Below are positions 1 to 5,601 of a stretch of 8,432 nt of DNA, piece after piece. Positions within the stretch are counted from its first letter, which is position 1. The number at the start of each line of letters is the position of its first letter. The translations under genes and the position numbers were made by a program. The DNA is from an uncultured Collinsella sp. (lineage in GTDB: Bacteria > Actinomycetota > Coriobacteriia > Coriobacteriales > Coriobacteriaceae). The stretch lies in NCBI GenBank assembly GCA_902489295.1, contig CABTZM010000086.1:1-8432 (forward strand), given 5' to 3'. Below the pieces are notes generated by a model. The model did no database searches and was not told the DNA's origin. It saw only the letters and a program-made list of their open reading frames with translations.

Positions 1-19
1 CCCCGCAACTTAGGTGGGG

Positions 20-982
20 TTAGCGGGTGGGGTGCCAGACGTGGAGGGCGCCGGCGAGGATGTCGACCTCGATGCGCGAGGCGACAACGGGCTCGCCGTC
101 GGCCTGAATGGGGTAGTCGGGCTCCTCAAAGGTAAGCTCGGCATGGCGACAGCGGCGCATGCGAACCGGTGGCAGCTTGGTATGGTGGCCATCTTTGGCC
201 GAAAGGAACATGGGAAGCGCGACCGCGCGCGGAACGGGGCCGCAGGCGTAGCAGACGTCGAGTATGCCGTCGCACGGGTCGGCGTTGGGACAGATGCGAT
301 AGCCCGAGCCATAGGTAGGACCCAGCTGAATCGCCATGATGATCGCCCTTACGCGCTCGGCGGGCGCCCCGTCAAAGCTGACTGTCATGGGGTAATTGCG
401 ATAGCGTAGGCCAAACTGCTCAAGTCCCGAAAGAGTGTAGAGCGGCGCGCCGGTGAGGCTCGTCTTTTTGCGTAGCTCGGTGGTGCCAAGGCCGATGGCG
501 GCATCGATGCCGACCGAAAGCGTCTGGTCGTAGTACTCAACGGTAGCCTCGCCGCTGCCGCTTGTGAGGTTCCATAAGCGAATGCGCCCGATGTCCTGAC
601 GCTGCAGCTCGCAGGTGAGCAGCGCGCCAAAATCCTTACCGGAGAAATCGTCGATGCCGAGCGTTTGGGCAAAATCGTTGCCGGAGCCCACGGGTAGGAT
701 GGCAAGAGCGGGGCGGGTGTCCTCCTCTTGCGTCATAAGCCCGTTGACGACCTCGTGAATCACGCCGTCGCCGCCAAGGGCGATAACGGTGCGATAGCCC
801 TGAGCCTGTGCGGCCAGCTCCTTGGCGTGTCCCATGCGCTCGGTCAGCATCAGGTCAAACTGGGATGCGCGCGCGGTCATATCCAAAAAGCGTTGCAGGC
901 GCTCGGCAACTTCGCGCGCCGCACCCGACTGGGCGGCTGGGTTGGCGATGATGAGCGTGAGGCCAAAATCAGTTGCGTGCAT
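20..982 (-). CDS. Diacylglycerol kinase-like lipid kinase (DagK/YegS/BmrU family)
   Basis: The 320-residue product is a probable cytosolic or membrane-associated kinase that phosphorylates diacylglycerol or a related lipid with ATP. Seen in sequence: an N-terminal IIANPAAQSG (residues 11-20, the family's NP-x-x-G nucleotide loop), GGDGVIHEVVNG (70-81), PVGSGNDFA (97-105), SVGIDAAIG in the middle and QADGEP near the C-terminus. These occur in family order and the length is normal. One oddity is V74, where GGDGT is usual. The ATG at 982 was chosen because GGGAG lies 7 bases upstream and the conserved fold starts right after it; a GTG at 1054 would add 24 non-conserved residues and has no ribosome binding site. 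It lies 87 bp downstream of the CLC gene on the same strand with no terminator seen between, so co-transcription is plausible. The true lipid substrate cannot be told from sequence. Confidence 0.9.
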   Translation of the reverse strand: MHATDFGLTLIIANPAAQSGAAREVAERLQRFLDMTARASQFDLMLTERMGHAKELAAQAQGYRTVIALGGDGVIHEVVNGLMTQEEDTRPALAILPVGSGNDFAQTLGIDDFSGKDFGALLTCELQRQDIGRIRLWNLTSGSGEATVEYYDQTLSVGIDAAIGLGTTELRKKTSLTGAPLYTLSGLEQFGLRYRNYPMTVSFDGAPAERVRAIIMAIQLGPTYGSGYRICPNADPCDGILDVCYACGPVPRAVALPMFLSAKDGHHTKLPPVRMRRCRHAELTFEEPDYPIQADGEPVVASRIEVDILAGALHVWHPTR

Positions 983-989
983 GGGGCGA

Positions 990-994
990 CTCCC
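990..994 (-). promoter_or_regulatory. Ribosome binding site of the lipid kinase gene
   Basis: On the minus strand this reads GGGAG, 7 bases before the ATG at 982. It decides the start in favour of the shorter protein. Confidence 0.6.
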
Positions 995-1069
995 GGCGTA
1001 TGACGTGACGGTGCGGTCGCGCTCAGGTCGAATTGCCCCCGATTGTGGCTGCACGTCGAATACTTACGT

Positions 1070-2491
1070 CTACTCTATCAGGTCGTTGTGGCGCTCGATA
1101 GCATCCGCTACCGTACCGCCCTCATCCACAATAAGCGAACGGCGCTTGGGCGAGATGATGCGCTGGGCGGGGTACACGCCGCGGTGTCCGGCGGTTAGGT
1201 AGCTGATAAAGGCCACGATGACAAAGAACCCGGCTGCCGTGCCGTGGAACAGGTCGATGGCCATCATACAGGTGGTGATAGGCACGTTAAGGCCGGCGCA
1301 GAACACGCCGAGCATGCCCAGCGCTGCTAGAAAGCTGGGATCGATTCCGACGAGGCAACCGATCCAGCCGCCGAGCGCCGCACCGATACCAAACAGGGGC
1401 GTGACCTCGCCGCCTTGGAAGCCGGCGCCCAGGGTGAGCGCTGTGACGACCAACTTGATGACTGCGTCCGCCAGGGTGGTGTTGCCGGCAAATCCGGCGC
1501 CGGAAAGCCACGTGGAAAGGCCGGCGTAGTCCCAGGCGTCGAGGAGGGCATAGGCGGCCAAAACCACGAGTGCACCTATGAGTGCGCGAATAAGATAATT
1601 GGTGATAAAGCGACCGTACAGGCTCTTGACGGTTCGAACTGACCAGGCAAAGAGGCGTGCCGTCAGACCGAAGATAATGGCGCTGATAACAACGATGACG
1701 ACCGTTGTGGGCGTCATAGCGGGAACGCTGGCGATGACATTCGCTTCGTACTCGGTACCCAGGGCAAGTGATGTAAAGTAGCCGGTAAACGAGGCGACCA
1801 GGCAGTAGATGCCCGCGGTGTAGTCGATCTTGCCGATAAAGCACATCTCCATGCCAAAGAAGGCTCCGGCGAGGGGTGAACCGAATACGGCGCCAAAGGC
1901 CGACGAGATGCCGGCGAGCATGAGGTCGTGGTGGTCATGCTTTTTGAGGTGGGCGAGGCTCGAGATGTTGCTGGCGATGGTGCCGCCAATCTGCACCGCG
2001 GCGCCCTCGCGGCCGGCCGATCCGCCTGTTAGGTGCGTGAGTGTGGAGCAGACGAAGGTGAGGACGGCCATGCGCATATGGATAAGGCGTGTGCCCAGGG
2101 CGGAGTCGATGACCAGGTTGTTACCTCGTTTGGCGGCAAGGCCGTGGTTTTTGTACACCCATGCGGTGGCAACGCCCACAACGGGAAGCAACGCGTAAAT
2201 CCACACGTGGTGCTCGCGATAATCGGTCGCGATATTCAGCGAGGCCAAAAACGCCCAAGCGGCAACGCCCATGGCGAGCGAGACGATGACGACGAGTACG
2301 AGCAACTTAGCGCTCGCAAGTAGGTTGCGGGCGTTGCGGCGCGTGTCGGCAGCCAAGAGATGCTCGGAGCGGGTAAGTTGATGCCTGCCTGCCGTGATGA
2401 CGTCATTAAGGGAGAAAAAGCCGCCGTCGTCGAGCGGCTGGGAATGATCCTGCGCTTTGTTTGCGCTTTCGGGTTTGTCGTTATGAGCCAT
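1070..2491 (-). CDS. CLC-family anion transporter, possibly fluoride/proton antiporter (CLC-F type)
   Basis: The 473-residue integral membrane protein has the CLC fold signatures: GGSAGREGAAVQIGG (156-170, with the gating glutamate E162), GSPLAGAFFGMEM (204-216) and GAGFQGGEVTPLFGIGAALG (355-374), plus many hydrophobic segments from about residue 61 to 435. The first anion-binding loop, normally GSGIP, appears as GNNLVID (about 123-129). The methionine at 216 sits where chloride antiporters of the ClC-ec1 type carry their inner proton glutamate (E203). From memory these features, with GGEVTPLF, resemble the CLC-F fluoride exporters, but the substrate is inferred. The ATG at 2491 is preferred because AGAGGA lies just upstream; an in-frame ATG at 2518 would add nine residues. 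The N-terminal 55 residues are hydrophilic. No recognisable fluoride riboswitch was found upstream. It is divergent from moeA and probably co-transcribed with the downstream lipid kinase gene. Confidence 0.92.
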   Translation of the reverse strand: MAHNDKPESANKAQDHSQPLDDGGFFSLNDVITAGRHQLTRSEHLLAADTRRNARNLLASAKLLVLVVIVSLAMGVAAWAFLASLNIATDYREHHVWIYALLPVVGVATAWVYKNHGLAAKRGNNLVIDSALGTRLIHMRMAVLTFVCSTLTHLTGGSAGREGAAVQIGGTIASNISSLAHLKKHDHHDLMLAGISSAFGAVFGSPLAGAFFGMEMCFIGKIDYTAGIYCLVASFTGYFTSLALGTEYEANVIASVPAMTPTTVVIVVISAIIFGLTARLFAWSVRTVKSLYGRFITNYLIRALIGALVVLAAYALLDAWDYAGLSTWLSGAGFAGNTTLADAVIKLVVTALTLGAGFQGGEVTPLFGIGAALGGWIGCLVGIDPSFLAALGMLGVFCAGLNVPITTCMMAIDLFHGTAAGFFVIVAFISYLTAGHRGVYPAQRIISPKRRSLIVDEGGTVADAIERHNDLIE

Positions 2492-2520
2492 ACGTTCCTC
2501 TTTTAGGTTGCAACGCAAGC

Positions 2521-2526
2521 ATTATA
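2521..2526 (-). promoter_or_regulatory. Candidate -10 box for the CLC gene
   Basis: The minus strand reads TATAAT here, a perfect -10 hexamer, 29 bases before the CLC start. No good -35 is seen 16-18 bases upstream. The call rests on the hexamer and its position in a divergent intergenic region. Confidence 0.45.
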
Positions 2527-2575
2527 AAACGCGGTAAACGCGACGAGCCGGTGGGTTGGTTTCCATTCTGTTTCG

Positions 2576-2614
2576 CGGCCTGCAACCGACAGGTGTATTT
2601 GCGGGTACAGGCCG
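2576..2614. repeat. Inverted repeat in the CLC/moeA divergent region
   Basis: Seven-base arms CGGCCTG (2576-2582) and CAGGCCG (2608-2614) are perfectly complementary across a 25-base spacer. A shorter alternative pairs CCTG (2579-2582) with CAGG (2590-2593). The repeat lies between the two candidate -10 boxes, so it could be an operator, but arms this short in GC-rich DNA can arise by chance. Confidence 0.25.
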
Positions 2615-2638
2615 AGTCGCGGTCGTGCGTTGGGGGAT

Positions 2639-2644
2639 TATACT
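2639..2644 (+). promoter_or_regulatory. Candidate -10 box for moeA-mog
   Basis: TATACT matches the -10 consensus at five of six positions and lies 57 bases before the moeA ATG. No convincing -35 is present. A small hairpin (GGCGC 2664-2668 with GCGCC 2678-2682) would fall in the resulting leader, upstream of the AAGAGG ribosome binding site at 2691-2696. Confidence 0.35.
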
Positions 2645-2701
2645 GAGACAAGCATAAAGAATTGGCGCCCCTGTTGTGCGCCGTGGCATTAAGAGGTGCA
2701 T

Positions 2702-3964
2702 ATGGCAGAGAAACTCATTCCACTGGAGGACGCACAGTCGATTGTCCTGTCGCACGTTGCTCCGACCGATCTCGTCGAGATTCCCGTGTGGCAGGCGGCT
2801 GGTTTTCCCTTGGCCGAGGACGCGGTGGCCGATATCGATATCTCGCCGTTTGCCAACAGCGCTATGGACGGATATGCCGTGCGCTCGGCGGACTTGGTGC
2901 AGACATCTGGCGAGGCGCCGGTGACGCTCGACGTTATCGGACACGAGGCCGCGGGCCATGTGTTTGAGGGCGCAATCGTTGCGGGCGAGGCGGTCCGCAT
3001 CATGACAGGCGCGCCGGTGCCCGAGGGTGCCGATGCCGTGGTGAAGTACGAGATCGTCGATGTGCTCGACGGTGACGGCAACGAGGGCTCGCACGTTCGC
3101 TTTTCGGCGCCGGCCAAGGTAGGGGAGAACGTTCGCTCTGCTGCCGAGGAGGCCCATGCCGGCGATGTTGTGATGCACGCCGGCGAGGTCGTGGCTCCGG
3201 CGGGCGCGGGTCTGCTGGCGAGCGCCGGATACGCGAGCGTGAAGGTGCACGCTGCCCCGCGTGTGGGCATCATCTCGCTGGGCACGGAACTGGTCGCACC
3301 GAGTAAGGTACCGGCGCGTGGTCAGATTCGCGATTCCAACTCCTCGGCGCTGATGGCCGAGGCATTCGATGCCGGCGCCGAGCCCGTGTTCTACGGCATC
3401 GCGCCCGATGATGAGCAAGCGATTGCCGAGCTGGTACATCGCGCCACGCGAGAGTGCGATTTTGTCATTACGAGCGGTGGCGCCTCGGCGGGCGATTACG
3501 ACTATGTGACGGCGCTCGTCCGGCGCGAGGGCGAGGTGCTGTTTGACCGCATCTCGATGCGTCCGGGCAAGGCCATCACGTTTGGCTTGCTCGGGGGTAA
3601 GCCCTACCTGGGGCTTTCAGGCAATCCGGCCGCGGCGTATGTGGGCTTTGAGATGCTCGCCCGCCCGGCGATTCGCAAGATGCGCGGCTTTGCCGAGGGT
3701 ACGCGTCCCGTGCAGCAGGCGACGCTCACGCACGGCGTGAAAAAGCGACAGCATCGCCGCTTCTTCGATCGCGCCACGGTTTTGCGCGACCCCGAGACCG
3801 GTGAGTTGTTGGTGACCGAGGCTAAGACACAGAATTCGGCGCTGCTTGGAACTATGCAGCGTGCGAACTGCCTGTTGCGTATTGACGAAGGACCGTGCGA
3901 GCTCAAGGCGGGAGATGCCGTGGACGTTGTTCGCGTCGACCTGCCCGAGGGAACGGCGCTATAG
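2702..3964 (+). CDS. moeA: Molybdopterin molybdenumtransferase MoeA
   Basis: The 420-residue product inserts molybdate into adenylated molybdopterin in the last step of molybdenum cofactor synthesis, in the cytosol. Family motifs occur in order: NSAMDGYA (52-59), RIMTGAPVPEGADAVV (99-114), GIISLGTELV (189-198), GQIRDSN (207-213), ITSGGASAGDYDYV (256-269), RPGKAITFG (287-295) and GLSGNPAAA (304-312). The last usually reads GLPGNP; here serine replaces the proline. Length is normal for the family and the C-terminal domain is complete. The ATG at 2702 is chosen because AAGAGG ends 5 bases before it; a GTG at 2696 overlaps that site. It is the first gene of a two-gene operon, with the mog/moaB-type gene starting 10 bases after its stop. 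The regulation of this operon is not visible beyond a weak promoter candidate. Confidence 0.96.
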   Translation: MAEKLIPLEDAQSIVLSHVAPTDLVEIPVWQAAGFPLAEDAVADIDISPFANSAMDGYAVRSADLVQTSGEAPVTLDVIGHEAAGHVFEGAIVAGEAVRIMTGAPVPEGADAVVKYEIVDVLDGDGNEGSHVRFSAPAKVGENVRSAAEEAHAGDVVMHAGEVVAPAGAGLLASAGYASVKVHAAPRVGIISLGTELVAPSKVPARGQIRDSNSSALMAEAFDAGAEPVFYGIAPDDEQAIAELVHRATRECDFVITSGGASAGDYDYVTALVRREGEVLFDRISMRPGKAITFGLLGGKPYLGLSGNPAAAYVGFEMLARPAIRKMRGFAEGTRPVQQATLTHGVKKRQHRRFFDRATVLRDPETGELLVTEAKTQNSALLGTMQRANCLLRIDEGPCELKAGDAVDVVRVDLPEGTAL

Positions 3965-3974
3965 GAGGAACGCT

Positions 3975-4454
3975 ATGGAGTTGAAGATTTCGATCGTGAC
4001 GTGCTCGGACACACGCGATCTTTTGCAGGATGAGGCCGGAGCTGCACTCGAGGAACTTATCGAGGCACAGGGCTGGACGGTCGCCTCACATGTGGTCGTG
4101 CGCGACGACGTCAGCGAGATCGGTGATGCCATTGTGGAAGCTGCCGATGAGTGCCACGCCAATGTCGTGCTCACCTGCGGCGGCACGGGGCTTTCGATGC
4201 GAGATGTGACGCCCGAGGCGACGCGTGCCGTCTGCGACCGCGATGTGCCGGGTATTGCAGAGGCAATCCGCGCGTATTCGATGACCAAGACGCGCCGCGC
4301 CATGCTCTCGCGCGCTATTTGCATGCAACGAGGTCATACACTTGTCGTAAACTTTCCCGGTTCTACGAAGGCCGCCCGCGAAAGCTGGGAGGCCATAGCA
4401 GACCAGCTGGAGCATGCGGCTCAGATGACAGCTGGCGGCGGACATACCAACTAA
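3975..4454 (+). CDS. mogA: Molybdopterin adenylyltransferase (MogA/MoaB family)
   Basis: The 159-residue cytosolic protein most likely adenylates molybdopterin with ATP, giving the substrate that MoeA uses. Seen in sequence: SIVTCSD at the N-terminus, TCGGTG (67-72), RDVTPEAT (76-83), PGIAEAIR (92-99), LSRA (111-114) and NFPGSTKA (126-133), all typical of the MoaB/Mog fold, at the usual length. MogA and MoaB of this size cannot be separated safely by eye, so the symbol is provisional. The ATG at 3975 has AGGAGG 6 bases upstream (3963-3968) overlapping the moeA stop, which suggests coupled translation. In-frame starts further upstream lie inside moeA and are unlikely. The operon ends here, with an intrinsic terminator 13 bases after the stop. 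Confidence 0.93.
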   Translation: MELKISIVTCSDTRDLLQDEAGAALEELIEAQGWTVASHVVVRDDVSEIGDAIVEAADECHANVVLTCGGTGLSMRDVTPEATRAVCDRDVPGIAEAIRAYSMTKTRRAMLSRAICMQRGHTLVVNFPGSTKAARESWEAIADQLEHAAQMTAGGGHTN

Positions 4455-4467
4455 GCGGTTTAACTGC

Positions 4468-4504
4468 GGCGGGGCGACCTGAACGGCTGCTCCGCCTTTG
4501 TTTT
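4468..4504 (+). terminator. Intrinsic terminator of moeA-mog
   Basis: GGCGGGGC (4468-4475) pairs with GCTCCGCC (4489-4496) in an 8-bp stem with one G-U pair and a 13-base loop, followed directly by TTTGTTTT. It separates the cofactor genes from modABC. Confidence 0.85.
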
Positions 4505-4544
4505 CCGCCGAAGCGACGCCGAGATGCACGGTAATTCGGAACTA

Positions 4545-4562
4545 TATTCTCTGACGAGAATA
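4545..4562. promoter_or_regulatory. Palindromic operator candidate 1 upstream of modA
   Basis: TATTCTCTGACGAGAATA is a perfect 7-4-7 inverted repeat. It lies about 30 bases upstream of the modA -10 and shares the half-site pattern TAWTCTS with the palindrome at 4594-4611; the two centres are 49 bp apart. A dimeric regulator binding both sites is inferred. The arms do not resemble the E. coli ModE site as I recall it, so no regulator is named. Confidence 0.5.
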
Positions 4563-4582
4563 ATTTCTCACTATCATTATTC
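4558..4582. repeat. Overlapping inverted repeat in the modA promoter
   Basis: GAATAAT (4558-4564) and ATTATTC (4576-4582) are perfect complements across 11 bases. The left arm overlaps the right half of the palindrome at 4545-4562, and the repeat covers the expected -35 region. It may be a further binding site or simply AT-rich promoter DNA. Confidence 0.35.
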
Positions 4583-4591
4583 GCGCAGAAG

Positions 4592-4597
4592 TATAAT
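4592..4597 (+). promoter_or_regulatory. Candidate -10 box for modABC
   Basis: TATAAT is a perfect -10 hexamer 60 bases before the modA ATG, predicting a start near 4604. The sequence 17 bases upstream (CACTAT, 4569-4574) is a poor -35, which would fit a promoter that needs or is controlled by a bound protein. Confidence 0.6.
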
Positions 4598-4611
4598 CTG
4601 ATTGCAGATTA
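4594..4611. promoter_or_regulatory. Palindromic operator candidate 2, over the modA -10 and start site
   Basis: TAATCTGATTGCAGATTA is a perfect 7-4-7 inverted repeat of the same architecture as the one at 4545-4562. It overlaps the last four bases of TATAAT and the predicted transcription start. A protein bound here should block RNA polymerase, so repression when molybdate is plentiful is a reasonable inference. Confidence 0.5.
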
Positions 4612-4613
4612 AA

Positions 4614-4635
4614 GCCCGCGGTGGGGTACCCGGGC
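4614..4635 (+). repeat. Short hairpin in the modA leader
   Basis: GCCCG (4614-4618) can pair with CGGGC (4631-4635); the loop holds part of the self-complementary GGGTACCC (4624-4631). It lies in the predicted leader, before the AAAGGG ribosome binding site (4646-4651). The stem is short and no riboswitch class, including the molybdenum cofactor type, is recognised. Confidence 0.2.
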
Positions 4636-4657
4636 ATAGCGTTCGAAAGGGTTGAAC

Positions 4658-5533
4658 ATGTTCGATTTGGTTTCTCGCCGCGGTTTTGTCTCGCTTTCTG
4701 CTGTCGCCGCTGCCGGCCTTGGTCTTGCTGGCTGCTCGGGCAACAAGACGTCCGAGCCGGCCGGATCCGATGCCGGCTCCGCCAAGGCCTCTTCCAAGAA
4801 GGAAACCGTCGAGCTGCAGGTCTTTGCCGCCAACTCGCTCGAGAAGGCCCTGCCCGAGGTTCAGGAGCTTTACACCGACCAGACCGGCACCACCTTCGCC
4901 GACACGCAGTTCAAAGCGTCCGGCGACCTTGTCGAGCAGATGCGCGCCGGCGCCACGGTCGACGTGCTCATCACCGCTTCCAAGGGCACCATGGATGATG
5001 CCGAGACCGCTGAGCTCGTCGATACCGATACCCGCGAGGACATGTTCGTCAACGACCTCGTGATCATTCGCGCCGAGGGCTCCGACACCAAGGTCGAGGC
5101 CATCGCCGACGTCGCGAACCTGGACGGCAAGATCGCCATCGGCGACGCCAAGACCGTTCCCGCCGGCAAGTACGCCAACCAGGCCCTGGCCTCCGTGGGC
5201 CTCTACACCGGCACCGAGGGCGACGACGGCGAGTATGTTCCCGAGATCGCCGAGAAGGTCGCGCTGGCCGACAAGGTCGGTACCGCCGCCGCCTACGTGT
5301 CCACGGGCGACTGCGTGGCCGGTTTTGTCTACAGCTCCGACATCTTCCGCTACGACGGCATCGAGGAGGCCTTCGTGTGCCCCGAGGATTCGCACAAGCC
5401 CATCGTGTACCCGGGTGCCGTTGCCGAGAGCTCCGAGCACGCCGACGAGGCCAAGGCGTTTATCGACTTTTGCCTGACCAACAAGAAGGCTCAGAAGATT
5501 TGGGCTAAGTACGGCTTTGAGCTTTCCGCGTAG
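4658..5533 (+). CDS. modA: Molybdate ABC transporter, substrate-binding lipoprotein ModA
   Basis: The 291-residue protein captures molybdate outside the membrane and delivers it to ModB. The N-terminus has SRRGFV (6-11), a twin-arginine-like motif, then a short hydrophobic stretch and LAGC (23-26), so C26 is the likely lipidated residue after signal cleavage. A low-complexity Ser/Ala/Lys linker follows (about 27-49). ModA-type motifs come next: VFAANSLEKAL (55-65), KASGDL (86-91), DVLITASKG (102-110), GDAKTVPAGKYANQAL (162-177) and GFVYSSDI (222-229). Length is slightly above a typical ModA because of the linker. The ATG at 4658 has AAAGGG 6 bases upstream; an in-frame TTG at 4652 overlaps that spacing and is less likely. 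Codons are strongly biased to C or G endings, more than in modB, which suggests high expression. Tungstate as an additional ligand cannot be excluded. Confidence 0.93.
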   Translation: MFDLVSRRGFVSLSAVAAAGLGLAGCSGNKTSEPAGSDAGSAKASSKKETVELQVFAANSLEKALPEVQELYTDQTGTTFADTQFKASGDLVEQMRAGATVDVLITASKGTMDDAETAELVDTDTREDMFVNDLVIIRAEGSDTKVEAIADVANLDGKIAIGDAKTVPAGKYANQALASVGLYTGTEGDDGEYVPEIAEKVALADKVGTAAAYVSTGDCVAGFVYSSDIFRYDGIEEAFVCPEDSHKPIVYPGAVAESSEHADEAKAFIDFCLTNKKAQKIWAKYGFELSA

Positions 5534-5590
5534 TGCGGCTTGGCGCGATAATTCCATCGTTTTGTGTTTCACTCCGTCCTTGTATTCGCT

Positions 5591-5595
5591 TGGAG
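5591..5595 (+). promoter_or_regulatory. Ribosome binding site deciding the modB start
   Basis: TGGAG lies 6 bases before the GTG at 5602. The alternative GTG at 5533, overlapping the modA stop, has no purine-rich sequence in front and would place 23 extra residues before an otherwise well-formed signal peptide. Confidence 0.55.
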
Positions 5596-5601
5596 CTTTT
5601 C

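Noticed and set aside
1..19. Possible terminator stem CCCCGC/GTGGGG after the lipid kinase gene
   Set aside because: On the transcribed (minus) strand the stem has an A-C mismatch and only four firm pairs, and the U-tract, if any, lies outside the window.
2522..3439. Minus-strand open frame of 305 codons over the first part of moeA
   Set aside because: It is antisense to an intact moeA, rich in Arg and His with no recognisable motif, and runs across the moeA promoter region.
3846..3974. Upstream extension of the mog/moaB-type gene into moeA
   Set aside because: The MoaB fold begins at the ATG at 3975, which has AGGAGG at ideal spacing; the extension lies inside moeA coding sequence.
4614..4657. 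Molybdenum cofactor riboswitch in the modA leader
   Set aside because: The leader from the predicted start is only about 54 bases and holds one 5-bp hairpin, far too small for that riboswitch class.
4577..5572. Minus-strand open frame of 331 codons lying over modA
   Set aside because: It is a mirror of modA's strong C/G third-position bias, is Gly/Val/Leu-rich without motifs, and modA's motifs are unmistakable on the other strand.
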